Shown here piece by piece: positions 33,169-42,203 of a stretch of DNA of 64,000 bases. The DNA lies in assembly GCA_023957155.1 (NCBI GenBank), contig JAMLHK010000002.1:124001-188000 (forward strand), read 5' to 3'. Within the stretch, counting starts at the first letter, position 1. Every line of letters starts with the position of its first letter. The position numbers were made by a program, and so were the translations under genes. The stretch comes from Chitinophagaceae bacterium. GTDB lineage: Bacteria; Bacteroidota; Bacteroidia; Chitinophagales; Chitinophagaceae. Under the pieces are notes generated by a model. That model worked only from the letters and a program-made list of their open reading frames with translations. It ran no database searches and was not told where the DNA came from.

Positions 33169-36100
33169 TTATTTTCTGTTTAAGTATTCTAATTCAATAA
33201 GCGCCTGGTTATACTGATGTACCGCATCTAAATAGTTTATCCGGATAGTAATTGCGTTATTCATCAGGGCGGACCATTCTAAGTAGCTGATCTCTCCTTT
33301 TTCAAAGCTGAGATTTGCAGATTGTATGATCAGTTCCGCTTGTTGCAATCCGGTGCTTTCATAGTATTGCAGGTTATTCTGCTCTTTCCTGATGACCGTT
33401 GCCAGTTGTTGCAGTTGGTGTTTCATCAATCCGATCGAAGTTTCTGTGCGGATTGCCGCTACTTCTTCCTGTATCCTGCCGGCTTTGATCCTTGCTTTGG
33501 CAGCGCCGTTAAACAGCGGTATACCTACGGTAATACTGGCAATATGAAAGCGATTGCTGCCGCTGTAATATTTTTGACTGATACCGTCTGCGCTATGGTA
33601 CCCGATGACCGACTGGTTACTGTAACCAACGGAAAATTCGGGGGATAATTTTGCTTTTTCCACGCCGGTTTGTGCTATTGCGACTTGCTCCTGCGTTTCG
33701 CTATACTGTATTTGCGGATGTGCATTAATACGGAAGCTGTCTGCAGGCATATTGTTTTCCATTTTTAAGGAGGTATACGCAGGGAGGAAAAGTGTACCGG
33801 TTTGCAGCAGCCATTGTAGTTGCTGCTGTAGCATCAGTATGTCGGCGTCTGATTGTTGTAGTTGTAATTGTAACTGCTGGAACTGTGCTTTAGCCGTGGT
33901 TTCTTCTAATATATTGCTTTCTCCCGCCCGGAAGCGAAGTGTGGCGGATTGATGAAACCGGCCGTAAACCGAATCCAAGTGTCGGAGTAGCTGTTTCCTT
34001 TCCAGTTGGTCAACCAGGGAATAAAATACCTGTTTGATCTCCCTGTGCAGTTCCGCTTCTTTCCAGTCTGCTAACTGCTCACGGGCATTTTGTTCTTTTT
34101 TATATAATTGTTGCTGCCGGTGATATACCACCGGCATACTAAAGCCCTGTCCGAGGAAAAAACGGGTATCGTTTTTTATGCCGTTAATCCCCCCATACTC
34201 AGCGCCTAACTGTGTTTTTCCGGGGTCAAAAACATGGGTTTGTAACTGATGCCAGTAACCTGCTTCTTTTTTTATTGCCTGGAGGTTCAGGTTTTGTATG
34301 CTGCCCATTTTCAACATTTCATCCAGTCTGATGCTTTGCTGGGCCCGGGCAGCAGGATAGAGCAACAGGAATGATATAAGTATGGCAACGGGTTTACTCT
34401 TTATTTTTTTCATTTCTCCTCTTTCAAACCAGCGGTATAAAACCGGCAGCACAACGAGGGTGAGCAGGGTAGCGGTTATCAACCCGCCAATAACAACTGT
34501 GGCTAAGGGACGTTGTACCTCAGCGCCTGATCCCCGGCTTAAAGCCATCGGTAAAAAACCCAGGGAAGCTACGCTGGCGGTCATCAGTACCGGGCGTAGC
34601 CTGATTCGTGTACCTTCCATAATAATTTGTTGAATGTCTTCTAATCCGGTTTGCTTTAAACGGTTAAACTCGGTGATTAAAACAATACCATTTAGTACCA
34701 CTACTCCAAACAGCGCTATAAAACCTATACCGGCGGAGATGCTGAAGGGCATATCCCTGACCCATAAGGCCAGGATGCCCCCGATAGCCGACAAGGGAAT
34801 AGCAGAGAAGATGAGTAGACCGTATTTTAAGGAGCCGAATGCAAAATAGAGCATCACCAAAATAAGCAATAAGGCTACGGGTACGGCTATGGATAAACGC
34901 TGTGTGGCTTCCACCAGGTTTTCAAATTGACCGCCGTACTTTATATGGTAACCTGACGGTAATTTTAGCTGGCGATCTGCTTTTTTACTCAGCTCGTCTA
35001 CCACCGACTCCACGTCTCTGCCTCTTACATTAAAACCTACAATGATCCTGCGTTGTGCGTTTTCACGCTGGATCTGGTTCGGGCCAACCTGTATTTTTAC
35101 CGATGCTACCTGGTATAGAGGTACCTGCAAACCGGAAGGAGTAGGGATCAGCAGTTGCTGTACATCCGAAAGATCTTTCCTTCCTTCATCTTCTAACCGC
35201 ACCACGAGATCATAGCGTTTTTCATTTTCGTAAATGATCCCTGCCGCCTCACCGGCAAAGGCTGTGCGAACAAGCCGGTTTACATCTGTAATATGCAGCT
35301 GGAAACGGGCCATAGCCTCGCGGTTGTATTGAATAACCACCTGCGGCAATCCGGTTACGGTTTCTATATATATATCTTTTGCACCTTTCACGGTTGATGC
35401 AATATTGCCCATAACATGGGCGTAGGCAGAAAGGCTGTCCAGGTCTTCTCCGAAAATTTTACATACCACATCCTGTCGCGCACCGGATATCAGTTCATTG
35501 AACCGCATTTGTACCGGATACTGGAAGCCGTGCGTCATACCCGGTATTTCTTCCAATGCTTTACCCATTTTATTAGCAAGCTCGTCAAATGTTGACGCGG
35601 AAGTCCATTCTTTTTTGGGTCTTAAGGTGATCATAATATCCGTCATTTCCAAGGGCATGGGATCGGTAGGTATTTCACTGGCGCCGATACGGGTAACGAT
35701 TTTTTCTACTTCCGGGAACCGGTTTTGTAAGATAGACACCGCTTTCTGTGTTTGCCGGATGGTTTCGGTTAATGAGCTGCCGGTAAGTAAACGGGCATCA
35801 ACGGCAAAGTCGCCTTCTTCCAGTTTGGGAATAAATTCACCGCCTAACCGGCTCATGATAAATACCGCTATGGCAAACAGGAGTACAGCCAGTGCGATTA
35901 CTACTTTAGGGAAATGCAATGCCTTTTTGAGAACAGGGCTGTATCCTTTTTGTATGCGATGCATCATCTTGTCGGCCCAACTGTCCTCGTGCCTGTGCTT
36001 TTTGCTCAGTACCAGCGAAGACATCATCGGCACATAGGTAAACGAGAGCAGGAAGGCGCCGATCAGGGCAAAGGAAACGGTTTGCGCCATAGGGCGGAAC

Positions 36101-37533
36101 ATTTTCCCTTCAATACCCGTGAGTGTAAGAATAGGTAAATAAACGATAAGAATGATGATCTGTCCAAAAACGGCAGCGTTCATCATCTTCCCGGCTGAAT
36201 GTGTTACTTCTTCATCTAAACGGGTTTGTGTGATGCGGGTTAACCCGCTGAACTGCCTGCTATGTCCGAGCCGGTGAAGTACGGCTTCTACAATAATGAC
36301 GGCTCCGTCTACGATCAATCCAAAATCCAGGGCGCCCAGGCTCATCAGGTTGCCGGACACACCAAACAGGTTCATTAAAATAATAGCAAACAGCATGGAC
36401 AGGGGAATAACGGATGCTACAATCAGCCCTGCCCTTATATTACCGAGGAACAGCACCAGCACAAAAATGACGATGAGCGCACCTTCAAGCAGGTTGGTTT
36501 TTACGGTTTGAATAGCACTGTCTACCATTTTGGTACGGTCGTAAAATGATTCAAGAACAATGCCTTCCGGTAGTGTTTTCCGGATTTGTTCAATCCGGAT
36601 CTTAACATTTTCTATTACCTGCGATGCATTGGCGTCTTTTAGCATCAATACTACTGCACCGGCTACTTCACCCTGGTCTTTATACGTCATTGCCCCGTAC
36701 CGTATGGCATGCCCGGTGCGAACATCAGCCACATCTTTTATAAGTACCGGGATTCCCGAGCTGGTATGTTTTACAAATATGTTTTCCAGTTCTCCGGTAG
36801 AAGCAGCCAAGCCTTCTGTTCGGATGAACAGCGCTTCAGGTCCTTTTTCGATATAAGCGCCGCCGGAATTTTCATTGTTTTTTTCTAATGCGGTAAATAT
36901 ATCGGAAACCGTAACATTCATGCTTTTGAGGTGGTCGGGTTGTACGGCTATTTCATATTGTTTCAGGTAGCCGCCAAAGCTGCTTACATCAGCTACTCCC
37001 GGAGTGCCTAACAACTGGCGACGTACTATCCAGTCTTGTATGGAACGGAGTTCCGCCAGATCATACTTCCCTTCGTATCCTTTCTGCGGCCGAAGAACGT
37101 ACTGGTATATTTCACCGATACCGGTTGTTACCGGCGCCAGTTCGGGATGGCCTGTGCCCGAGGGAATTTGCTCACGCACCATGCTGAGCCTTTCGCTCAC
37201 CTGCTGACGTGCCCAGTAAATATCGGTTTTGTCATCAAAAACTATGGTTACAACGGATAATCCAAACCTGGAAATGGAACGCATTTCCTTTAATCCGGGA
37301 ATATTGGAGTTTGCCTGCTCCAATGGAAAGGTGATCAGCCTTTCTACTTCCGGTGCGGCTAATGAAGGAGAAGCCGTTATGATCTGGATCTGATTGCTGG
37401 TAATATCCGGCAAAGCGTCTATCGGTAAATTTTTCAGGTCTATTGTTCCCCACACAATGAGCGCAAGGGTAAATAAACCTATAATCAGCTTGTTCCTTAC
37501 GGAAAAGCGAATAATAGCATTTAACATATACAA
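33169..37533 (-). CDS. CusA/CzcA heavy-metal RND transporter fused to a TolC-like channel
   Basis: 1454 residues. Residues 1 to about 1035 are a heavy-metal-efflux (HME) RND transporter, with the family signature DFGLIVDGAVIIVEA in the membrane and GVVVLNGIVLITEFNRLK in the second half. Residue 1041 onward reads MKKIKSKPVAILISFLLLYPAARAQQ in two halves: charged start and hydrophobic signal-like segment. After it comes a complete TolC-like outer-membrane channel (about 390 residues). The joint is in frame with no stop. The internal ATG at 34413 is preceded by GAAAGAGGAGAA, so separate initiation of the channel is possible. Such fusions are known in Bacteroidota. The adaptor gene follows 5 bases downstream and a small His-rich protein precedes it. 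Confidence 0.92.
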   Translation of the reverse strand: MYMLNAIIRFSVRNKLIIGLFTLALIVWGTIDLKNLPIDALPDITSNQIQIITASPSLAAPEVERLITFPLEQANSNIPGLKEMRSISRFGLSVVTIVFDDKTDIYWARQQVSERLSMVREQIPSGTGHPELAPVTTGIGEIYQYVLRPQKGYEGKYDLAELRSIQDWIVRRQLLGTPGVADVSSFGGYLKQYEIAVQPDHLKSMNVTVSDIFTALEKNNENSGGAYIEKGPEALFIRTEGLAASTGELENIFVKHTSSGIPVLIKDVADVRTGHAIRYGAMTYKDQGEVAGAVVLMLKDANASQVIENVKIRIEQIRKTLPEGIVLESFYDRTKMVDSAIQTVKTNLLEGALIVIFVLVLFLGNIRAGLIVASVIPLSMLFAIILMNLFGVSGNLMSLGALDFGLIVDGAVIIVEAVLHRLGHSRQFSGLTRITQTRLDEEVTHSAGKMMNAAVFGQIIILIVYLPILTLTGIEGKMFRPMAQTVSFALIGAFLLSFTYVPMMSSLVLSKKHRHEDSWADKMMHRIQKGYSPVLKKALHFPKVVIALAVLLFAIAVFIMSRLGGEFIPKLEEGDFAVDARLLTGSSLTETIRQTQKAVSILQNRFPEVEKIVTRIGASEIPTDPMPLEMTDIMITLRPKKEWTSASTFDELANKMGKALEEIPGMTHGFQYPVQMRFNELISGARQDVVCKIFGEDLDSLSAYAHVMGNIASTVKGAKDIYIETVTGLPQVVIQYNREAMARFQLHITDVNRLVRTAFAGEAAGIIYENEKRYDLVVRLEDEGRKDLSDVQQLLIPTPSGLQVPLYQVASVKIQVGPNQIQRENAQRRIIVGFNVRGRDVESVVDELSKKADRQLKLPSGYHIKYGGQFENLVEATQRLSIAVPVALLLILVMLYFAFGSLKYGLLIFSAIPLSAIGGILALWVRDMPFSISAGIGFIALFGVVVLNGIVLITEFNRLKQTGLEDIQQIIMEGTRIRLRPVLMTASVASLGFLPMALSRGSGAEVQRPLATVVIGGLITATLLTLVVLPVLYRWFERGEMKKIKSKPVAILISFLLLYPAARAQQSIRLDEMLKMGSIQNLNLQAIKKEAGYWHQLQTHVFDPGKTQLGAEYGGINGIKNDTRFFLGQGFSMPVVYHRQQQLYKKEQNAREQLADWKEAELHREIKQVFYSLVDQLERKQLLRHLDSVYGRFHQSATLRFRAGESNILEETTAKAQFQQLQLQLQQSDADILMLQQQLQWLLQTGTLFLPAYTSLKMENNMPADSFRINAHPQIQYSETQEQVAIAQTGVEKAKLSPEFSVGYSNQSVIGYHSADGISQKYYSGSNRFHIASITVGIPLFNGAAKARIKAGRIQEEVAAIRTETSIGLMKHQLQQLATVIRKEQNNLQYYESTGLQQAELIIQSANLSFEKGEISYLEWSALMNNAITIRINYLDAVHQYNQALIELEYLNRK

Positions 37534-37563
37534 TGTGATTTGGCCTGGGAAAAAATAAGCGGT

Positions 37564-37956
37564 CTATATCAGTGCGGCCTGCCGTGGGGGCTGAAAAATA
37601 TCAAAGTCGGAGAATTGAGGTTTATTGACCTCATTGTAGCTGAAAAATATTAAAGGAGGGGTTGCCGTAGGAGCAATTTTGATGAGCGGTGGCTCGTAAA
37701 CGCAAATAAGCGTATTTACGGTATGGCAATCCACATTGCGAAAAGGTAGTTGCTGATCCTGTTTAAAATCATCGGTTATGACCAGGGGACTTAAATAATG
37801 GATTTTAATGAACTTCCTGAAGTCCATATCGGGGTCAGTTGCGCAGTGTTGCTGAAAATGCTGTAACAGGTAGGGGAAACGCAATAACTGGTGACATTCC
37901 GTATATGCCAGTAAATACAAAAAGATAAATGATATACCGATGATCCGCTTCATCAA
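37564..37956 (-). CDS. Small secreted His/Cys-containing protein linked to metal efflux
   Basis: 130 residues with a signal peptide (MMKRIIGISFIFLYLLAYTEC). The mature part holds conserved-looking TECHQLLRFPYLLQHFQQH, KFIKIHYL, DQQLPFRNVDCHT and ends FQPPRQAALI. I recall this family as a recurrent, uncharacterised neighbour of CzcA/CusA genes in Bacteroidota (HQLLKLP..., DxxLPFK, WQPPK patterns). The number of His and Cys residues suggests metal binding, but this is inference. It is 30 bases upstream of the transporter fusion on the same strand, so it is the first gene of the operon. Confidence 0.75.
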   Translation of the reverse strand: MMKRIIGISFIFLYLLAYTECHQLLRFPYLLQHFQQHCATDPDMDFRKFIKIHYLSPLVITDDFKQDQQLPFRNVDCHTVNTLICVYEPPLIKIAPTATPPLIFFSYNEVNKPQFSDFDIFQPPRQAALI

Positions 37957-38050
37957 GCTGCAATTTACAAAAAGGATATGTAATTCAGGCCCGGCATCGT
38001 CTATATTTTACCGATACGATGTTTTATAAAGACCATTTTCCCTTTTATCT

Positions 38051-40195
38051 TCAGTCAAAAAACCCGTAGTATCTTCCCATCCAGTAGGCAAAAAGAAAGT
38101 AAGTTCCGGCTTCTTCCGTTTTTCCGCCCTGGCCGGAATTTAATTGCTTGGGATTGGTATTCCATCTCGACACGCTGCTTTCGGCGCTGGGTACAGGCAT
38201 TACCGATTGCGCTTTTCCCTGCCGGTCAGGGAGAGGATCATGCAACAGATCCCACCGGTGGCTGTTTTCCATGCTCCAGTCAATAAGATCAAGCGGGTAT
38301 TGTTGTAATTCCCGGAGCGCAATGTCCAGGTCGCAGTTTTTTCCGAGTAAAGCGCTTGCTATAATATTCCATACGGGCATCCGGTCACTGCGAACGGCAT
38401 TCCAGCTCCGTTCAAGGCTTCTCACGTACAAAGGGTGATAGGAGTCGCCTTCAGCATATCGCAATAGTCCGTAATAGGGGAAGAAATTCAGAATGTCATC
38501 GGAATGGCTGTTCTCAAATGGTCCGAACATTTTTGCATACAGCGCATTTTGTGCATAGCCATGTTGTTCTGTCAGCGTTTGATAGGCCGCTTCAAATTTT
38601 TTGTTGCCGGTATAATGAAAAGCTGTTTTCAGGAAGGACAGGATCTGCAATGAATTTAACCCACGCTCATACATCCGGTGGGGAGAGTGGTTTAAAGAAT
38701 CGGGGTTCCATATTCCCCAGCGTGTAGGCAATCCGTCAAAATCAATTAAAAGGAAATTATGATCAACAATATGGGTCACTATACGATTGATCAACCCGGT
38801 TACGCGTTGTTTTTGTGTATCATCAGCAACCAGTTCGTAAAATAAAGAGAGGGCAAACAGGTGCCCCGTTATCTCATCAGAGCTGGTGTCGTCAAGCCAT
38901 TGCCATTTGCCATCCGGGGAAGAGTGCCAGTGCTTGGGATGTGGAGAACGGGACTGCACAACCTGGTCAGATGCTAAAGCATAGGAGCGGGCGGGGTATC
39001 CCGGGATACCGGATACGGTTTCGAGACGTTCCAGCGCTTCAAAAGTACGGACGGCGGATTCCAATGCTGCAGACTCTTTGGTAACAGCATACCTGAAACA
39101 CGATGCTGCGAGGTAACAGGCGGTCCATAGCCCGTCATTGTCTTCGTTTTGTGTTTTGCTGGAAGAGAGGTCACCCGGAATACTCAGTCGCGAGATGTTA
39201 ATCAATCCCCTGCGGTTATGACGCAGTGCAATAGTCTGCTCATAAGAATCCGCTTTTTGTTTTAAGGTTATTGAAGTTTGTTTTATTTCATTGATTCCTT
39301 CCGGGGTAGCGATCCATACCGCCCCGTTTTTTAATGCCAGGATATCATTCACCTGGTTATCGGACAGCCAGCGTTTCCCGTTGTAATAGTGCCAGGCCGT
39401 ATCTTTTTTTATAGCGCCCTTATCTGTGCCCAGCCACATATCATTGCCCGACCAGCGGATCATTTTTGCAGGACCATAAGGCAACCCGTTTACGCTGCTC
39501 CATACTTTATGATCGCCATTCCCGGCAATGCAACCTACGGATCGCAAGGCGCTGAAAAAGACATCTGCACCATCGTTTCCCGTGGCTAAGGCGAAATATT
39601 TTCTTTCATTCGCTGATGCCATTACGACATCGTCAAGATTTTGCCATTTATTATTTTCCTTTCTCCATAAACCATCCATCGTGGCTACATATAAGCGGTG
39701 TTGTGCATCCGGAACCATATCGTTTACACGGGTAGTATTGATTTCATTTTGCCGGCTCCACTTTCCGTTCCAGGTATAGAGACCGCCGGAAGTACCGATG
39801 TGTAATGTTTTATTATCCTCCCACAGCGCACATAATATCGTATCCTTTTGTGCAGGCGGCGGCAATGCTATTTCTTTTTTTGTACCGGGTATCCACGCCT
39901 TGTCTTTTGAAATGACCCATACGCGATGTTCCATATCCGCTACGGCGACTATACATTCACGGTTGAGCACACGGCTATTCCATTTACCATTTGCATATAC
40001 GGCTATGGCTTTGGGTGTAACGGCAATAATGCCATCGGGTGTATCAAACAAACGCAGTATATTCCCGGCGCTGCCTGCAGGCAGCGGTACAGGTTGCTGT
40101 ATATCCTGTAAAAAATAATTTTCCTTTACCTGGGCGGTTCCTGTCCGACAGGTGAAAATAGAATGGCAGACCAAAAAAAACACGATTCGGTACAT
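38051..40195 (-). CDS. Secreted protein: beta-propeller-like N-terminus and helical C-terminal domain
   Basis: 714 residues with a signal peptide (MYRIVFFLVCHSIFTCRTGTAQ). Residues about 40-310 contain repeated blades such as TLHIGTSGGLYTWNGKW, RLYVATMDGLWRKENNKW, DMWLGTDKGAIKKD and AVWIATPEGINEI. These match the two-component-regulator-propeller repeat usually found in hybrid sensor kinases. Residues about 330-700 are helical, with DDGLWTACYLAASCFRYAVT, RWGIWNPD and ENSHRWDLLHDP, suggesting an alpha/alpha toroid. There is no transmembrane helix or kinase. I do not know its function. A sugar- or polysaccharide-related enzyme is a guess from the fold and the nearby Gfo/Idh/MocA gene. Confidence 0.75.
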   Translation of the reverse strand: MYRIVFFLVCHSIFTCRTGTAQVKENYFLQDIQQPVPLPAGSAGNILRLFDTPDGIIAVTPKAIAVYANGKWNSRVLNRECIVAVADMEHRVWVISKDKAWIPGTKKEIALPPPAQKDTILCALWEDNKTLHIGTSGGLYTWNGKWSRQNEINTTRVNDMVPDAQHRLYVATMDGLWRKENNKWQNLDDVVMASANERKYFALATGNDGADVFFSALRSVGCIAGNGDHKVWSSVNGLPYGPAKMIRWSGNDMWLGTDKGAIKKDTAWHYYNGKRWLSDNQVNDILALKNGAVWIATPEGINEIKQTSITLKQKADSYEQTIALRHNRRGLINISRLSIPGDLSSSKTQNEDNDGLWTACYLAASCFRYAVTKESAALESAVRTFEALERLETVSGIPGYPARSYALASDQVVQSRSPHPKHWHSSPDGKWQWLDDTSSDEITGHLFALSLFYELVADDTQKQRVTGLINRIVTHIVDHNFLLIDFDGLPTRWGIWNPDSLNHSPHRMYERGLNSLQILSFLKTAFHYTGNKKFEAAYQTLTEQHGYAQNALYAKMFGPFENSHSDDILNFFPYYGLLRYAEGDSYHPLYVRSLERSWNAVRSDRMPVWNIIASALLGKNCDLDIALRELQQYPLDLIDWSMENSHRWDLLHDPLPDRQGKAQSVMPVPSAESSVSRWNTNPKQLNSGQGGKTEEAGTYFLFAYWMGRYYGFFD

Positions 40196-40346
40196 GGTAT
40201 GTCTTTAATATTTTATTTATCCGACAAATCTAAACCGGCGATGGTAAGATAAAAATTTTTCCATCTTAATTATAACCCTTTTTGTTTTGGTTGGCAAAGC
40301 GTTGGGTTCTGTGTATATTTAGATTTTATTTCAATCACGAAGAAAG

Positions 40347-41624
40347 ATGCACAGGAAAGAATTTATAAGGAGCAGCCTCTTAGGTGCCGCAGCAGTTACC
40401 ATTGTTCCCCGCCATGTATTGGGTGGAAAGGGTTATATAGCGCCGAATGACCGTATTAACCTGGGTTATATCGGTACGGGCAAGCAGTCCAGGGGGCTTT
40501 TAAACGCGATTGCAGGTGTAAAAGATTCTATGGTTCTTGCCGCCTGTGATGTAGATAAAAAGAAGCTGGCTTATTTTGTAAAGCTGGCGCAGGAAGCTAA
40601 TGCAAAAAAATCCGGCGCTGATGTGGCATCGTATGGCCATTACCGTGAATTGTTGGACCGGAAGGATATAGATGCGGTGGTAATAGCTACACCCGACCAC
40701 TGGCATGCGCAAATATCCATTGATGCGGCAAAGGCAGGTAAAGATATTTATTGTGAAAAGCCCCTGGCTTTAACCATAGCAGAAGGGCGGGCGATGGTTG
40801 AGGCAGTCCGTAAATACAAAAGGGTATTGCAGACCGGCAGCATGCAGCGTTCTCAGAAAAACTTCAGGCAGGCCGCCGAACTGGTCCGTAACGGCTATAT
40901 CGGTCAGATCAAAGAAATTAATGTTTCAGTTGGAGAACCGGTAAAGGAATGTGATTTGCCTTCCTTACCGGTACCGGATTATCTGGACTGGGATATGTGG
41001 ATAGGTCCTTCTTTTTACAGGGGCTATAACCCGGTATTATCACCTCCTATCGAAGAAAACTCCTGGGCATGGTGGCGCGGCTATAAAGGATTTGGCGGTG
41101 GCTATATTACCGATTGGGGCGCTCACATGTTTGATATCGTGCAATGGGCATTAGGCATGGATGATTCGGGGCCGGTAGCATTTGATCCACCTTCAGTTCC
41201 CGGGGCGGAAACCGGCTTGTCCTTTACCTATGCCAACGGAGTGGTAGTTAATCATAAGCAATGGGGTGAAGGGAATGCCATTCAGTTTATAGGCACAGAA
41301 GGCAGGATTGAAGTATCCAGGTCTTTTTTACGCTCCAACCCGGTGCATATTACCGGCCAGGAATTAAAATCATCCGACAGGAGATTATATTATAGTGATA
41401 ATCATTATGAAGACTGGGTGAGCGCCATAAGGAAAAGAACACGTCCTGTTGCTGATGTAGAAATAGGACACCGGACGGCTACGGTATGTAATGCCGTTAA
41501 TATTGCATATCAATTGCAGCGTCCGTTAAAATGGAATCCGAAAAAAGAAAGGTTTGATGATGAATCTGCCAACCAGATGATCTCAAGGCCCTTCCGTGCC
41601 CCGTGGAATTTTAAAGACTTTTGA
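40347..41624 (+). CDS. Gfo/Idh/MocA-family oxidoreductase with Tat-like signal
   Basis: 425 residues. The N-terminus MHRKEFIRSSLLGAAAV resembles the twin-arginine signals (R-K/R-x-F-I/L) found on many Bacteroidota members of this family, so export is likely. A Rossmann fold follows (NLGYIGTGKQSRG). The signature IYCEKPLALTIAEGRAMVEAV holds the catalytic lysine. The C-terminal substrate domain has WAWWRGYKGFGGGYITDWGAHMFDIVQWAL with conserved Asp and His. It is a sugar or cyclitol dehydrogenase-type enzyme. The substrate is unknown. It is divergent from the propeller protein. Confidence 0.9.
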   Translation: MHRKEFIRSSLLGAAAVTIVPRHVLGGKGYIAPNDRINLGYIGTGKQSRGLLNAIAGVKDSMVLAACDVDKKKLAYFVKLAQEANAKKSGADVASYGHYRELLDRKDIDAVVIATPDHWHAQISIDAAKAGKDIYCEKPLALTIAEGRAMVEAVRKYKRVLQTGSMQRSQKNFRQAAELVRNGYIGQIKEINVSVGEPVKECDLPSLPVPDYLDWDMWIGPSFYRGYNPVLSPPIEENSWAWWRGYKGFGGGYITDWGAHMFDIVQWALGMDDSGPVAFDPPSVPGAETGLSFTYANGVVVNHKQWGEGNAIQFIGTEGRIEVSRSFLRSNPVHITGQELKSSDRRLYYSDNHYEDWVSAIRKRTRPVADVEIGHRTATVCNAVNIAYQLQRPLKWNPKKERFDDESANQMISRPFRAPWNFKDF

Positions 41625-41664
41625 GTATAGTTTTACCGCATCGGGCATGATATCGGGGAAGAGT

Positions 41665-42174
41665 TTAAAAAAGAACGACTTCTTCCTCATCCCATTTCAC
41701 GGTTACTTTCTGTGAAATGATGGAGTCAATGGCTTTACCGCAATAATCAGGCTGGATGGGCAGCTCACGGCTGAAACGCCGGTCAATTAATACGCAAAGT
41801 TCAACCTGCAGGGGGCGTCCGTAGGCGAGCAAAGCGTCTAATGCTGCCCGTATGGTTCTGCCTTTGTATAATACATCATCAATGAGTACTACTTTTTTGT
41901 CCTCGATGGAAAACGGGATATCCGTTTCATTGGCGGTATGCAGCTCATTCCGTACATCATCCCGGTAAAAAGTAATATCAAGCTTTCCGTATTTCAGATC
42001 GGCGGCGGGATAGAGCTTCCGGATATGCGCAGCGATCCTGTCGGATAAAAACACGCCCCGGGGCTGGATGCCGATCAATACGGTATCTGACAGCTCGCTA
42101 TGCCGTTCTATGATCTCGTATGACAGCCGCTGTATGGTAAGGTTTAACTGGTAGGGATCCAAAATAATTTTCAA
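41665..42174 (-). CDS. pyrR: Bifunctional PyrR: pyr operon regulator / uracil phosphoribosyltransferase
   Basis: 169 residues of the type I phosphoribosyltransferase fold. The PRPP-binding signature VVLIDDVLYKGRTIRAAL is at about 94-111. The N-terminal LIGIQPRGVFLSDRIA and the C-terminal VCVLIDRRFSRELPIQPDYCGK match PyrR rather than Upp. In Gram-positive bacteria PyrR binds pyr mRNA attenuators. In Bacteroidota the RNA-binding role is less established, so it may serve mainly as an enzyme. No pyrimidine gene or obvious PyrR-type attenuator is nearby. The gap to P5C dehydrogenase upstream is 29 bases, so the two may be co-transcribed. Confidence 0.9.
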   Translation of the reverse strand: MKIILDPYQLNLTIQRLSYEIIERHSELSDTVLIGIQPRGVFLSDRIAAHIRKLYPAADLKYGKLDITFYRDDVRNELHTANETDIPFSIEDKKVVLIDDVLYKGRTIRAALDALLAYGRPLQVELCVLIDRRFSRELPIQPDYCGKAIDSIISQKVTVKWDEEEVVLF

Positions 42175-42203
42175 TGCATGAATATTTAAACAGTGAATAT
42201 AAA

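Noticed and set aside
35498-36037. 179-codon frame on the plus strand
   Set aside because: Antisense shadow of the CusA part of the metal pump; low-complexity Ser/Ile-rich product without family likeness.
37990-38020. Inverted repeat CATCGT/ACGATG followed by TTTTA on the plus strand, considered as a terminator
   Set aside because: Both flanking genes are on the minus strand, where no T run follows, so no transcript would use it.
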